From NCBI GenBank assembly GCA_021234155.1, contig JAJEKV010000008.1, forward strand, positions 9,972,740 to 10,036,739: a stretch of 64,000 nt of DNA. Direction: 5' to 3'. Source of the stretch: Isoetes taiwanensis (taxonomy: Eukaryota; Streptophyta; Lycopodiopsida; Isoetales; Isoetaceae). This document shows positions 40,554-54,350 of this stretch, piece after piece. The notes under the pieces are model-generated. The model saw only the letters and a program-made list of their open reading frames with translations. It was not told where the DNA came from and made no database searches. Every line of letters starts with the position of its first letter. Positions within the stretch are counted from its first letter, which is position 1. A program made the position numbers and the translations under genes.

Positions 40554-43500
40554 GCTCTTAACACCACTGAATAACTTCTTTAACTTGCATTGTATTTGCC
40601 TGGATTCTAATGTCAGAGATTTATTCGTCTAGAAGGCATATTTTCCTGGAGAACTGGCCTCCACCTGTTTTCCATGAGATCGTCAACGTTGTTTCTTCCA
40701 TCTTTTTTCTCTAAGGTCTTTAATAAAATCTAGTTTGTTCGTTGGGTAAATGATATATTACTTCCCTTTCATGTAGGAGTTTATTTCGCTCAGGCTGGAA
40801 TGGAGCATAAAACAAGATTGTTTTTGGCAATTCAAATCGGTGATTATTGTCTTTGTAGCAAATATTTTTACATTTAAGTTGTTTTCCTATGTGGATGTAG
40901 ATAGTAGTAGATTTCACTACTATACAACGTCTTGGGGGATCTTGCTTACAATTCTAAAGCTTCCACCAATAACCCCCAAGTTTGCAAGTGGAAAGGAAGC
41001 TTTGATAAACAAGATACAAGGTTGGCGTTGATAGAGATCAGGCATACAGGAACATAAGTATGTTACAATGCTAGTTGTTTTATATGTTCATCTGTAGGTC
41101 ATGCACATCTCACTCTACTCGTGGAACTGCCACAAGAGTGAGTGCAGAAGTGAAAGAAATAGAAATTGTATTCAAAATCATGGAGGAAGTAAGACCCACT
41201 TTGTCAAACCAGCAAAAGATGGTCCCTCAAGCCGTTGGTAACAAGAAATCTGTTTCCCTCGTGCTTAGATGCACTATTAGGATTTTAAAGACTATAAATG
41301 AAATCTGTTTCCCTCATGCTTAGATGCACTATTAGGATTTTTAAGACAATAAATGATCCTTGGACTGTCTATGTCATTGCATCTACAGGACTTGCTGCTT
41401 GTATTTTTGGGGAACGACATTGCATTACTTTGCAGATGTCGATTTAGGTAGTGGAGACAAAGAAGCTCTTCTCAAAAAAGCTCTAATTCTCGAATTAATT
41501 GTATTGCAGACATGGAGAGTTCTTTGTTTTTATATGCTTCTTATCCTTCTATCAGTAAGTTTAGCAAAATTTTTATCTGGCTAGCTTCGTGAACCCATTT
41601 GTGATGATTCCAATTTCTTTTCGTCCTCTGCCAAATCTCAATTGTCAAAAATATATTCAACCATCTATCTTGGTCAAACTTCTTTGTAGTCTTAGCCACT
41701 TTTCAACAACCAGTTACTTCCTTCATTATTTCGTTTTTAAACTGTAAGGGTATGGCACTACCTCAATAATTTAATCTTAAATCTACATACAATGTCACTT
41801 GCAGCAATTTTGCCCTTGGTAATTTTTTGAGTTTCTTAAGCTTTTTATGGTCTGAGCAATCTTTCTTGAAGGTCTTCTAATTTCTAAAGGTCTTGGAATA
41901 TTCTCTTTGCAGTTGTTTCGAGCTGCAATTTTTAAAATGGAAGAATCAGACACTCTTCAAAGAGCTTACCTTCGGGATTTTGGCATTTTGAAGTGTATGG
42001 GACGATCTAGCCAATATTTTTGACAAAATTTTTGACGGAAATTCATGACGAATCGTCTGACGAAAATTCTGACGTTTTTGCGTCAGAAATGCTGAAGGTT
42101 TCGTAAAGTGTTTCTGACGAATGTTATGGCGCAAAACATGTTTTCTCTTGATTGACAAGATTTAGAACCTCCCTAAAATCATCCGTTTAAATCAAGAATG
42201 AGCCTACCGAACTTTGCTTTTTTACAATGGCTATGAAGCAAGACAAATTTAAAATATAGCTTGGTGCTTTCTGTGCTATCGTAAACGTAAAGATGGAGAC
42301 TAGTCTCCTAGCATTGAGAAAAATACCTTGTCTCTTTTGTACAGAAATACAAGAAAAATTGCATGCATCCTTCTAGAGCCTGTTGCTCGGGAAAAAAGAT
42401 CCTGAAGTTGTTATAGGGTAAGCTATTAGGAATGTGATTCCCAGTTTAGCAGCGATCGGTGTCAACCAGGAGCTAACTGGGAATCACAAACCATTTGGCT
42501 TACTCTAACAATATCATAATTGGGAAAAGATGTTTACCTTGAGCCTGTTGGAGGATCATCAGAGTTCAGAGTTCATAGCTGCAGATGACTGATTCAACCT
42601 ATAATCCAGACCCGATTGTGATTCCTGGATATTGGAGCATGAGACATGGCAGCATAAGAATGCACTACCGGAATAAATCTTAACCCGATTATGATATCAA
42701 AAGCAAAACTTTTCTTGCAACACATAATCTTCGACATGCTACATTAGAATAAGAAAGTCTGGCACTTGAAGAGCATAGAGAGGGCTTGCAGATAGATAGC
42801 ATTTGTTTATGGCACATGACTCAGATATTTGAAGTGTTTATAACATATTTCTTATGTTGGGCGCTATAGGTAGGCACAGATTTATTTTGATCAAAATGTC
42901 GCAAATGAGTCACGCTGCCATGAGCGCAATGACCTCTTGGTATATTGGCCACAATTGAAGAAAACTCGTTTGAAGATCCATCTCGAGAAAGAGATATTGA
43001 TGTTGGCGCCTTAGCTTTTCTAAAAAAATACGACGCACCAAACTTTACCAATTCTTAGCTATGCCCGGTAAATAATCCATATAACCTAGGACTCCCTGCA
43101 TGTATAGGGTATTGTTTATGTCAAAACCGGTGCCATTGCAGGTACAAACCTTTTCTTATCCTGGCATAGCGTTGTCAAGCTCAATTGCAGCAAACCAGTT
43201 AGCATCAGGGTTCCAGAAAGATGGTCATGAGTTAAAGATGGTCATGTGGGTGTTCCATCCATCTTCAAAATCGTACACAACATGCCGACATTATCTGACA
43301 CTACAATAATCAATGCATGCCAATGTCGAAGGCAATCGAAAACCGCTTCAATTTTTCCCACTCCGGTTTTTTGATGTCCTATTAGGCGAGAAAAGTAATA
43401 GCGTATCTGGTGATATTAGAAAATTCTTTGCACTTGCACTGCACACATGAACACATCCACATGAACATGGTTTGCAAGGATTAATAATTGAATATTAAAG

Positions 43501-45477
43501 TAGGGAGAGAAAGAGACATCACATTTTTTGTTATTACTTGCTGATGCCAAATTACATGTGGTGATTGATAGCACGCCACACTTATAGAGAAGTCTAATGC
43601 TAAATGTAATAGGAAGCTTATCACCCTTATCTGGAGGGACATACTTCAAGCTTATTGGGATCTCATGAGAAATGGCAATAACAAGCCGATTCTACAACAG
43701 TACTTGACTATACCCATTGGATCATATGTTATTTTCAGTTGAGGAAACTCGTCATAAACTTGTCATAAACGGTTTAAAGAAAATGGAAGGGTTAGTACAA
43801 GATGAAAACCACACAAATGTTTATAACAGTTCAATATAAATCCTGACAAGGTGTTGTGCAGGTCTTCCCAGGTTAAAATATAGACCATCCATTAATAAAT
43901 ATCATTTATCTTCTTATGCCTCCCTTTTCAATATAGATTGATAGATTGCTCAAATATAATGATCTAATGACAGGCCACGAGTATTTCAAGCCCCCAGGGC
44001 GCAATTCCCAAGCTATAAGTGTTTAATTTACCTTATAATTTCAGAATATTGTTAGCACATTGTTCCACGAATATTAAGCAATATCTTTAGCAGAGGAAGG
44101 CAGATTTTGGGATTTCTTATACAGTCTATTGTCTAAGAAAGATCACTAGCAGAGAGAGCAGATCAAAAAGTTGGGCGAAAGAAAGGAGCTTACAAAAGGC
44201 CATTATGTCACACCAGATTCTGAATTTCTGCTAAAAATCAATAGAACAGGGAGTGCCTAGCAGGCCTATTATTATGCATGGATATATAGAGCAGAGCACA
44301 AATGCAAAAGCAGTTTTTTCAATTATCCCTCTTTTGGTCTTGAACCCAATGCCCATGTCTCAAACCTATGAAAGCACCATCCATATCTATATCTCCACTA
44401 ACGATAGAAATACCAAAAAGAGACATACTTCCATCCTAAAAGACTTCGAAACTGCTTGTGTTCTAAATGCATGGACTAAGAATACAAATGAGCCAAAAAT
44501 ATTGGCTCCTACCTAAATACAGTACCTTGAAAAGCCCATCATACAGATAAAGACCGATCAGTCTGCAATCTGGGTTAGCAATGCCAATGTAGATCATCAT
44601 TTCAGAAGTTAATTGCATATTTACCCACAGGGATCAAACTACAAACTCTATGTGTCTATTGTCTGTTGTCTATGTGTCTGTCTATTGTCTGAAACATCAC
44701 CCAATGCTCTGCTAAATAAAATGAAGAACATGTAGGAAGAAGTAATTTGGCTATATCATATAGAAGAACATGTAGGAAATAAGTAATTTGGCTATATCAT
44801 ATTTCTTACTGGTTTCCTGAACTGACATAATGGCAAATGACATCTGGAAGCACTTGCTCCGTTGAAAATCAATAACACGTCAGCTCCTTTACCCCGAAAT
44901 CATAATCCTCAACATGTTCAAAGTTAATGATGTGTGTGGAATAAGTATGATGTGGAGCTAGTCCTTTTTGCATCCTCCAAGGGATCAGCTTCTACTCAAA
45001 ATTCTGAGCATATAGAAACTGCATTTGGACTCCAATAGGAACTGGGGAGTAGGAACAATCTGAGGTGCCAAATTCTGCATGTTAGGCTTTTGATATAAGG
45101 CGTTTTGTCTTCCTAAAATGCTAGTTCTGTAACATTGTAAACAGTCTCAAGGTATCAAATCTGGTCTGAACTATACCGAGAGCATGTATGACTTTTACTT
45201 ACAAGGTCCTCCTCAGGTATCACGGAACCAAAGATGGCAATTTGCAGGCCCAATCATGTTGAGATCTGGACATAAACGCTGGAAATCATAAATCAAACAC
45301 TCACCTTGAAGTGTCTTCGCTCCACGGCCCTTGTATAAAACCTAAATCGTGAGGAGTTGAAACGATATCTAAATATATCTGAGATCCTCAAATAAATAAA
45401 ATATAATAAGATCTCATAAAATAAAATAAGATCTAATAAAATAAAATGAGTATTCGCTAAAAATAGGGAAAAGGGCC
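40554..45477. other. Gene-free duplicated stretch
   Basis: Duplicated at 57050-62110. Contains a 55-bp direct repeat (two units, 41245 and 41300), a perfect stem TTCTGACG-TTTTTG-CGTCAGAA at 42067-42088 amid several TTCTGACG/CGTCAGA phrases, and an inverted repeat around GTGATTCCCAGTTTAGC ... AACTGGGAATCAC (42435-42486). Short open frames (41360-41584, 43100-43309, 44253-44516) match nothing I know, although they are kept in both copies because the copies are young. Confidence 0.4.
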
Positions 45478-45487
45478 TTTATAAATA
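45478..45487 (+). promoter_or_regulatory. TATA box of mannanase copy 1
   Basis: TTTATAAATAG about 42 bp before the ATG at 45528. The same sequence lies before the intact gene at 62113-62123. Confidence 0.6.
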
Positions 45488-45527
45488 GTTATTATTTAAG
45501 CTGCAAAGGTCATCACGTACTAAACAA

Positions 45528-45869
45528 ATGGCCTTCAAGCGACTTTGCAACATCATTATTGTTGGTGGCATCTTCTTACTATATGCACTTGCAACTGTAG
45601 CTTATGGTGCATATGACGTTGACCACCATCCAAACCATACTGGAAGCCACCCTAATGATTCCGAACACCACACTTATGCTCAAAGTAGTGGCTGGGTTCG
45701 CGTCAATGGCACCGAGTTTTCTCTCAATGGTCGACCTTTCTATGTTAATGGATTTAATGGTTTCTGGTTGCCTTACATGGCCCAAGATCGCCAGAATTGG
45801 CCAGAGATAACTTCTTTCTTAGAGAGAGCACGTGATATAGGATTAAAGATACAAGCTGTCGTGAATTAG
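45528..45869 (+). pseudogene. Truncated endo-beta-mannanase copy
   Basis: The first 106 residues equal those of the intact gene at 62163 except one Ile/Val change, including the signal peptide and FSLNGRPFYVNGFNGFW. At 45844 the homology stops and the frame reads seven unrelated codons to a TAG. Both catalytic Glu residues and most of the barrel are missing. Its end is the right breakpoint of duplication copy 1. Confidence 0.95.
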
Positions 45870-48800
45870 ATGGATCCAATTTTCTTATTGCATCGGTATA
45901 ACGTAGCCTATTTCTTTAGTTGGTTATGTTATTTCAAGCAACTTCCTACAAGGTTCTTTGATCTCCAAACAAGCGGTGCCCTTATCGACAAAACAATGGT
46001 AGCCAATATCCGGATGAAAACTAAGTCCGATGCATGTCGGAATGGCACACAATATTGCTTTGTAAAGGTCACTTTCAAATATTTGTCTCGGAACTTGCTG
46101 CTCCAGCTGTGTTATGGCAAAACGCTTATCTCTAGCCTTCAATGTGGTAAGCGGAGTCATATACGAAACCAAACAAGCTAGCATGTATTCCTGAGAGTGT
46201 ATCTCTAGCCTTCAAGGTGGGAATCCTACTTTGATATTTGGTGTTCTTTCACTGCAGGGTGTTGTTTTTCTTTTGATCTTCCATCATCCCGTAGAACCAA
46301 CATCATTTCTTGAAGATTTGCTCTAAAATTCTCTTTTGTGCCTTTCTCTATAGGCTTGGGGTGAAGGATAGGGTGGAGATAGAGAAATTACACTCATGAA
46401 GCTTATTTTGGGTTGATTGTCACCTCAGTAAGGAAATTCGTTTTTACACATGTTTATAGTACATATGTAGTATATATGATATGAAGCTAAAGTTTGGCAT
46501 CGCCAATGAAGAAAGGAAATTCGTTTCATAGTACACATGTTTATAGTACACATAAAATTTGGGTGGGGCATTTTCTGCCCCATCCGCCAATCCCTGTGTG
46601 CCACGTGGCACCGATTCTTTGCAAGAATCGGTGATTCTTGCAGGCCATTTTCCAAGAATCAGTGATTCTTCTTGGTCATCTTGGAAACATTTTTCAGTCA
46701 TTTCAATCAATGAAATATTACACAATTTATTCAATTATTCTTGATCATCTTGGAGGTATATTTTCAGTGATTTCAATCAATGAAATATTACAGAATTCAT
46801 TCAAAATTCCACATCCTTTGCATTGAACTCTGAGTCTGTTCAGATACATTGAAACAAACTAAAAATTACATTGAGTCTGAGTCTGTTCAGATAGCAGAAA
46901 CACCACATCCAAAATTAGATTCATTGAAACATTGGCACTGCTTAGGGCGTTGCTTAGGGCGCAGACTCCTTGGATGCTGGATCTATGCCAGAAGATTTGG
47001 GGGAAGCGAGCCCACCTGGTTCACATGGTGGACTGAAAACAGGGGTCTTGCCTTCAAAGGATATTTTAGCAAATACAGAGATGATTTTTTCACAGATAAA
47101 TTCGGCCTTTGTGTAGCAAAATATGCAAGATACCTGAAGATTATCCGGGCTTTGCACGGAATCTACCGGTCGAACAAGCATTGCCGCAGTGCCCGGCTAG
47201 GCGAAGAAATACCTCGACCCAAACTATGTTTTGATGCTTCTGGCCATCGCCCCTGCTTTAGAAAGAACTGCCTAAACTCGTCCACGGCAAGAAAGAACTG
47301 CCTAAACTCTAAGAAAGAACCTGCTATCGCCCACCGTAAAGAGAGCGCCTAAACTTCGTCCACAGCAAGAAAAAGAATTGCCTAAACTCTAAGAAAGAAC
47401 CTGCCATCGCCCCTGCTTCAAAAAGAACTGCCTAAACTCATCCACGGCAAGAAAGAATTGCCTAAACTCTAAGATAAAACCTACCATCGCCCCTGCTTCA
47501 GAAAGAACTGCCTAAACTCTAAGAAACTCGTCCACGGCAAGAAACTCGTCCAAGAAACTCCAAGAAGCTCGAAAAATGACAGGAAAGACACAATAAACTA
47601 AAGATCCTGCACAAGCTTACAAAATCGTAGGCACTCTACTTGAAAATGGGATCAAAAGAAAGATCGGGCACAGGCGCCTCAGAAAAATGGCAAGAACAAG
47701 CGGATCGGAAATGCCTAGAGCCCTGGCGCCATGTCAACACCATAGCCGAGCTTTCGGCCTACCCAGAAAAGATGGTGCGGTGAAATGGTGGCGTAGGCAC
47801 GAAAAATGCCCCCAAATTTCACGTTATACCAATGTTTGCGTGTCGCAAATTCCGGCCAGAAATTTGGCCTCCGCTATTTGGTAGCGTCGGGCAATTTTCT
47901 AGGCGGAATTTGCTCCACTAAACATTCTATATACATGAAGCGATGTTGGGATTGAGAACTTGGGGTTGAGAGCTTGTAATTTACTTGTTGGTGTTCACTT
48001 GATATTAGTTAAACATTAGATTAAGTTTGTCCTTGTTTGTTTATGGTTGCAATTGATATTAAAAGTCCATGTTTGCTTTTTATTCATAGTTGCATTTGAT
48101 AGTAAAAGTCAAATTCAATTGAATATCATGTTATCTGAGTTGGACAACCTAATTCAAGATATGCATATAGTGGACCATCCATATTTCTTATGAGAAATTA
48201 AAGTTGATTATTATGTATTATTAAAGATGAACAAAGTTTTTAAAATATTGCTGAAGAACTGAAATGGTTTCAGTTGCAGTAGTTAGAAGGAATACAAATA
48301 TATAGTATACAGAACCACTAAGGATTATTGGAGTCATTTGTTCAACGGCATTGGGTAAGCCCTTAGAGATATATACTTTTGAAAGTTTGCTATCACCAGG
48401 AAGCAAGTCACCAAGAACAACAAACTCACAACATCTGAATACTTAAAAAAAAAAACATTTTGCATCAAGCAGCATTTTGCAGTTTTGAACTTCTATAATA
48501 ACAATGTAACATTTCCCTTCATGTTGCTCTTTTGCTTCTCTATAATAGGAATAGTGTTCTGACTGCCAATGTACCTTGAAGGCACACATGCAACAAAAGT
48601 GTAGCACATGACCTATCAACATGTTACCTGCAAGAATGGGAGGACAAATCAGAAAGGATAAACTTCGCTTCATTACCACATGTAGCATTTGGACTTTGAA
48701 AAATACTATTCAATTCCAGAATGAAGGTTTTATAACCTGCATATGTAATTCCTCCCTTTTCCAGGAGATTATTATTATACTCACCATAGAATTGTTAGAT

Positions 48801-49795
48801 TCCGACATACAGTAGGATCACTGGCTACTGCAAAATTGAAATGCAAAACTATCACTTAGGCATCAAAAACTCACCTTATTCTCCATGTGAGAAAATTATG
48901 GAACAACCAGATTAAAAAAAGAATCAAAATCAAAAAATTTTATGGCAAGAAATAAACGAGAGCAGTTGAATAAGTTCACCACAAGAACAATGTGCAAATT
49001 CAATCTAAGGACGATTTACCATGGTGGCATTGCAAAGCTACAAGTGCTACTCAAGTAGTCAAGTACTGCAAGTGTCACTCAAGTACTGCGTTCAGTCGAC
49101 ATCAAGGTGTTAAGAAGTTAGATTTTAAGAGTGAAAATAAGAACCATGCTCCATCAACCAATCTTCTACTAGAACCCTAACAAACCATGTAGCAACTGCC
49201 CTGCAATACATTGCATGGTCTATTTGGGAGGAACCTGTACCTAGCTTTTGTCCAATTTTGTACTTGCAAAGTATAATGTAAGAAAAAGTCTAACAATAGG
49301 ACTCAAAAAATACAAAAATCCTTACAGGTTAAATCAGTCCTCATATGTAATGAGATTGGCAGTCCAAACCTGCTGGACTACCCTACCTGGAAGAAAAGTC
49401 AAGTTATCACCCTGAGAAGAGTTATGACAGCATAAGTTAAGTAAACCTATGAAGATAGGTCTCTGAATTTTTAGTGAAATCAAAATTAATACCCATATTA
49501 CTATTAAAAAAGAAATAAAAGTCCTCTTAATATGTAACTCTTCCCATACCTGAGGACACAAGGTTTCGACAAACTCCAATTATGGAACACCCTGTTACAG
49601 TGTAATTGTAGCATTTTCACAGAGGCAGCATTCCTCAATGTGGATTTTACAAGCCTAGAAATGCGATCCCATTTCGCTTGAGATGGGGGGTAAGGGTGTT
49701 GAAGCTTCCTCGAAGGAGGGGAACAAATCGTCAAGAGGAGACCAACTAAACTGCACTCCATGAAGCTAGCATTCTAAGTGTTTGCCCCAAAAAAA
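45845..49795. other. Unique spacer between the duplication copies
   Basis: About 3.95 kb with no counterpart elsewhere in the window. No gene is recognisable. It holds repeated AAATTCGTTT / CACATGTTTATAGTACACAT phrases (46433-46555), a duplicated TTTCAATCAATGAAATATTA phrase (46695 and 46770), a minisatellite (47245-47565) and AT-rich DNA. A minus-strand frame at 45924-46184 has a protein-like composition but matches no family I know. Confidence 0.45.
47245..47565. repeat. ~80-bp minisatellite (about 3.7 units)
   Basis: Units start with CATCGCCC at 47245, 47325, 47405 and 47484 and contain AGAAAGAACTGCCTAAACTC followed by TCCACGGCAAG and a second AAGAA.TGCCTAAACTCTAAG. Confidence 0.85.
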
Positions 49796-52700
49796 TGGAC
49801 GGAATGGAGGTCTTGAGAGCGTGAACCGGATTTATATAGGGTTAATTAGAAATTAGCGTGAATAATTGATTGCCTCAAATAACACGCCAGGCGTACGAAA
49901 TTCCCGCCAGCTATATCATCTAGTCTAGGGTATATTATTATGGATAATAAAGTCTCACGTCTACCTTACCAGCTATATGTCTTTTCGTAATCATGGTGCT
50001 AAATTTTCGATAATTAAAATTTGGATATATTTATATAAATGTCATTTCCTTGTTGTTGCCACAAAAATTCTTGTTTTAAATGATTTCGTTTATACCCATT
50101 GTTATTATTATATTAAACCTATTTCCAAGGAATTTCTTGCTTTTTAAAAAATTTGATTTACCTCTACATATTCCATAAATGTACGTACTTTTCTTATTCT
50201 ATTCTATTCTATTCTTATGGTGTAATAATTTTTCCTACTCATTGACTAAAAATGGTGCAATTTGCCTAGGTCAATGGTGCCTCTCCAACTCAAGATGGTG
50301 TGCAACATATTGAAAAGAGCAATTTCAATGAAAAACCAACTCCTAGCAAGAATGTTGAAGAAAAACAATTAGTCCTCCATAGTAGGGTGCAATGGAGGAA
50401 CAAGAAGGTGAGAATCATGCACAAGTGCAACAAGGAAATAGTAGGCCAAGGAGTCATTGTGCTAGCAGATTCTGGTCAAGCTGTTAATGATGAAAGACTA
50501 GGGGAAGACAATATTGGTATTGCAATTTCGATGTTGGAAGACAACTGGAAAGGTAAAGGTTTGGGTGACAAGGAATGTTTTGGTTGTGTCAAGCAATTGG
50601 AGGTTCCTTGCATCATGGCATGGCCTATAAGTAGTGTTCAATTTGTGGAGGATTATATTTTTCCGTGAGCCCGAGGTTGTTGGGGACAATGATTGTCTTG
50701 ATATTGATCCATTGGCGGTTGGAACTCTAAACCTAGGCAAAAGGGGAGAAGTATCAGTTGCCAGACATTATCCTAGCAAAAGAGCCAAGTTGATTAGTGA
50801 CACCAAACGTGAGACAATGGCGAAGGTTAGGGGCTCAGAGTGTTGTGGGAGTGGTTGTATGCAATTCTTTACAATAGAACAATTGGTGGAAGCAAGAGCC
50901 ACTTTTCAAGAGTATACTGTTGATGAGAGGAGGACCTACATGTACACAATCTTCGAGCATGCACTTCAGGATGAAAGAAACCCAAACAGAAAAAGATACC
51001 CTTTGCTAGGCAAATGGATATGTCCAAAAGCATGGCAGAATATCCATGCAATTCCAAGTTCTTCATGGCATAATTGGCAAAAAAAACAGGCAGAGGGGAA
51101 CAAGATTGCTTTACATGGAAATAATGGTTTGTTGAGACCAACAAGAGGATCTTGGTCTGCCAGGAGATATTTGAAAAATATATTGATTTCAATGCAGAGT
51201 CTATGCCACACAAAAGCAGAAGGGATGAAAAGGGAAGAGCAGTTGTTGAGAAAAGGTTACCATCACATTGTACTCAAAAGAGTATTTTGGAAAAAATGAA
51301 TTCCCTACTTCGAGAATTGGGAATTCTTCCAATATCCCAACCTAGCTTTAGTAGGCTATGGAAGAAGCATTTCAATCATGTCACCATAGCAACTTCAAAC
51401 AACTTTGCAAAGTGCAATTTATGTGCTAAGTTGAAGGAGACTCTTGATAAGACTATGCAACCTAGTCAAAGGGCTAGGATAAGGGAGCATATAAAGGACC
51501 ATATGACTGACCAACTATCATGTAGATCATGTTATTGGATGTGGAGGACTTTATTTGCATTGGAACCTAATAACTATTTATGTATTATACATGACAAGAT
51601 GGACCAACAAAAGACTTGTCTTCCACAATTCAAGTACATACCAAAGTCATGTGGAAGATCATACCCTTTATAGATCTCAATGACTGGGGCAAATCTTGCA
51701 TGGGCAGACTCAAACCTACTATGGCCATTTTAGTTTGGAGTTGTGGAGTGATGGTCCAGATTTTCATATTGGGAGTATCATGAGGTGTTTGAGAAACTAT
51801 GAAAATGGATACAATGGTCGCCTCCAGGACCCTACTACATAGAGCATTGTTAGATGGAAACCCTAACAATATTGAAAAGTTCAGCAAGGCAAGGTTTAGG
51901 AAGCATGGGTCTAATAAACATGTTGGAGCTTCAACTTCACGTGCTAGAGCTCAAGATCTACCCAAAAGGTTCCTCTTGCAACTTGATAATTGTGCTGGCC
52001 AAAATAAGAACAGGTGGATGTTTTCTTTCCTATCCTACTTAACAGCTGTGGGGATATTTGAAAGAGTTAATTTAGGGTTTCTTATGCCCGGGCATACCCA
52101 TGAGGATGTGGATGCATTATTTGGCAAATATAGTTCTATACTGAAGCAGCAGACAATCACCAACTTTCCTAGGCTAATGGAAATCTTGCATGAATGCACT
52201 ACTCCAAACCCTATAGCTTCTCTCATAGAAGAAGTGCCCGATTGGAAGAGCTTTGTGGATGGTTATACATTGGATCTTGAAGGTCATTCCAAGCCTCTGC
52301 AGTTCACTTTTTGGGTGAGAGATGGGATTCCAATCTTCCAATGGAAGATGAGACCTATAGAGGAGGAGTGGAGAGGAGGGGAGGAAATATGGCGTAGAGA
52401 TGAGAATGGGAAGCCTATGATACCTCCAGGTCAATCAAAAGCTCTAAAACCTACTGAAGAAGTGAAGCAATTGGGATTGACTAAGGAAGGAATCCAGGAC
52501 TATATAAAGCATTGGCAAACCAATCCAGATGACACCAACCGTGCCTTGGTGGCTTACTGGAAGAAGGTGATTAACCTGTTGGGGGAGATAGACACATCCT
52601 CAGATGAATTGAAAGAAGGGTGGTTGCCTAAAACTAGGTGGAAGGCCTTAGCATGTGCTGAGGATGTTGATGACACTGTTAGTAGCATTCGTAAGCAATA

Positions 52701-53354
52701 TGCTCCTCCTCCTTCTGACAAACACTATGTTGGTCCTAAGAACAATAGGCCAAAGTTTCTAGGCATGGATGCTTATGAACCTTCCACTGACTTGGAATGC
52801 CACCAATTTGTAGTAGTAAAGCCAGCAGATTTAGATACATATCCAGTGTGGTTGGGGGTCACTATCTCTGATATTTACAAAGAAGAAGGTAATATTAACT
52901 TCAACCATGTGCGGATAGAATGGTGGTGTCCAGTGCATCAGTTGACCAACGTATCGGATAAAGAAAGGTACTCAGATTGTTGGACAAAGAGATGGAGGAG
53001 AAATCCGAGTGATCCTGATCTTTGGCTAGACTATGAAAGTGTTTTGTACTCATGGACTCCAAACACTATTCCAGCTAGAAATGCGAGAATTACAATACCT
53101 CAGGATGTCAGGAAGAAGGCTATGATGTCATTGGGGTTGCTTGAAGAGAGTTGAATAACTATGTAAATTTTTTTCATCACGTTTTTATGATATGGTGCTA
53201 TATTGTGAAATATTGACTATTTTGTAAATAATATGAGATTACATTTTCATACTTTTGAGGTGGTTTGTGTGAATTTGAATATGCTATAAAAAACATACAA
53301 TATAAAATTTGTCCCAAAATTAAGACATAATCCCAATTTAATTGAATGATGGTT
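49796..53354. mobile_element. Duplicated right arm of the large TIR element
   Basis: Carries the palindrome variant CACGCCAGGCGTA (49883), the transposase pseudogene and the right terminal repeat ending at 53354, followed by TGGG and the SINE tail. The left arm is absent, so this copy could not move by itself. Confidence 0.85.
50272..53154 (+). pseudogene. Transposase-like protein of the large element, copy 2
   Basis: Duplicate of 33760-36963. The 5' exon acceptor TTTGCCTAG is present at about 50271, and the frame then reads NGASPTQDGVQHIEK. Frameshifts occur near 50664 (an inserted base after TTTTTCC), about 51140-51170 and 51688 (one extra A). The TAG at 51671-51673 is shared with copy 1. 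From 51799 the frame is open to 53154 for 451 codons, with LLQLDNCAGQNKN, MPGHTHEDVDALFG and the Trp-rich C-terminus ending MMSLGLLEES; here no MITE interrupts it. Not functional as it stands. Confidence 0.75.
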
Positions 53355-54350
53355 TGGGTGGGTGCAAGTCCCACCAACCTTGCCTTCAAAAAAAAAAAGA
53401 AAAAAAAGAAAGGAGGACAGAAAGATTGGACCATGTGTTTGACTGTGGTGAATCAGGGCACATCAAAATGAAGGTGAATCAAAATGCTAAGACCTGCTAC
53501 ACATGTGGAGCTTTTGGGCATTTTTCTTCAAAATGTCCCACTCCAAAGGACTTTGGCAGGGGCAAAGGTAGAGGGAGAGGAAGTGGTGCAAGTAGGGAAA
53601 AGAGAAGTGGAGATAGAATTGCAAACACAGATGTTGCGATAGCATGTGACGAAAATTCAGAAGATGAGGTAACAAATCTCTTGTGCAATTTGTCAATTGA
53701 AAATAATCCCATTAAGGCTGCCTCATTTATTGTAGATTCTTGAGCTGAAAAAACAGTCTTAGATTCGAGGGATTATTGTTCAAAGGTGGAAAGGAGAAAC
53801 ATCCAAGCAGAATTCGTTTGGGAGATGAGATATAGTGAAGAATCTAGTTTCAGTTTCTCAGTTAGTTGATTTGGGATTCAAAGCAATTTTTGACAAATAT
53901 TTATATAAAATCATGAATGATAATGAAATCTATTTTCTCGCCAAAAGAGTTGGTGATTTATTTGAAATGCATGCTACTGATAGTATTCCAACAGTCAGTT
54001 GAATCCCCAAGGGCATGGCATGAAGGTTTAGGACATACCGGGGTGAATACAGTTAAAGCATTTAACAAATTGGGATACACTCATAGTGAAAAGGAAGAAG
54101 TTAAGGAAATTATTTGCAAAGCTGCATGTTAGGGAAAAGTACTAGACTGCCATTTCGAGAAAAAGGTAAAATGGGCAAAGGCCATTTTGGATTTAATCTA
54201 TACTGCTATCTGTGGACCTCTAAACACTAGAAGTCTAAAAGGAAAAAGGTACCTTATCACATTTGTGGATGATTACACACGAAAGGCAAAATGTTATTGC
54301 TTATCAAAGAAGAGTGAAGCCTATTCCAATAGACGGGCCTCATGTAGTTA
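53355..54350 (+). mobile_element. SINE tail and Ty1/copia 3' half, copy 2
   Basis: Same order as 37164-38060. The zinc-knuckle frame is better preserved (TCYTCGAFGHFSSKCPTPKD-like, with all Cys and His in place), followed by a Gly/Arg-rich linker; a TGA interrupts the protease start at 53742. It keeps about 110 bp (53876-53990) lost from copy 1 before AWHEGLGHTGVNTVKA and the integrase entry. Confidence 0.8.

Larger units (their letters stand above)
33303..45844. repeat. Segmental duplication, copy 1
   Basis: Near-identical and collinear with 49796-62479. The left edge is at GGACGGAATGGAGG, just upstream of the acidic gene. The right edge is inside the mannanase gene after GCACGTGATATAGGATT. 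It contains the right arm of the large element, the SINE tail, the copia 3' half, a second transposase-like relic, an anoctamin relic and the mannanase 5' end. It differs from copy 2 by indels noted under the individual entries. Confidence 0.95.

Noticed and set aside
45579-45785. Minus-strand and +2 frames over the mannanase 5' end
   Set aside because: They are shadows of the mannanase reading frame and recur identically at 62214-62445.
46849-47352. Plus-strand frame of 167 codons in the spacer
   Set aside because: No known domain, and its last third runs into an 80-bp minisatellite; coding status cannot be supported.
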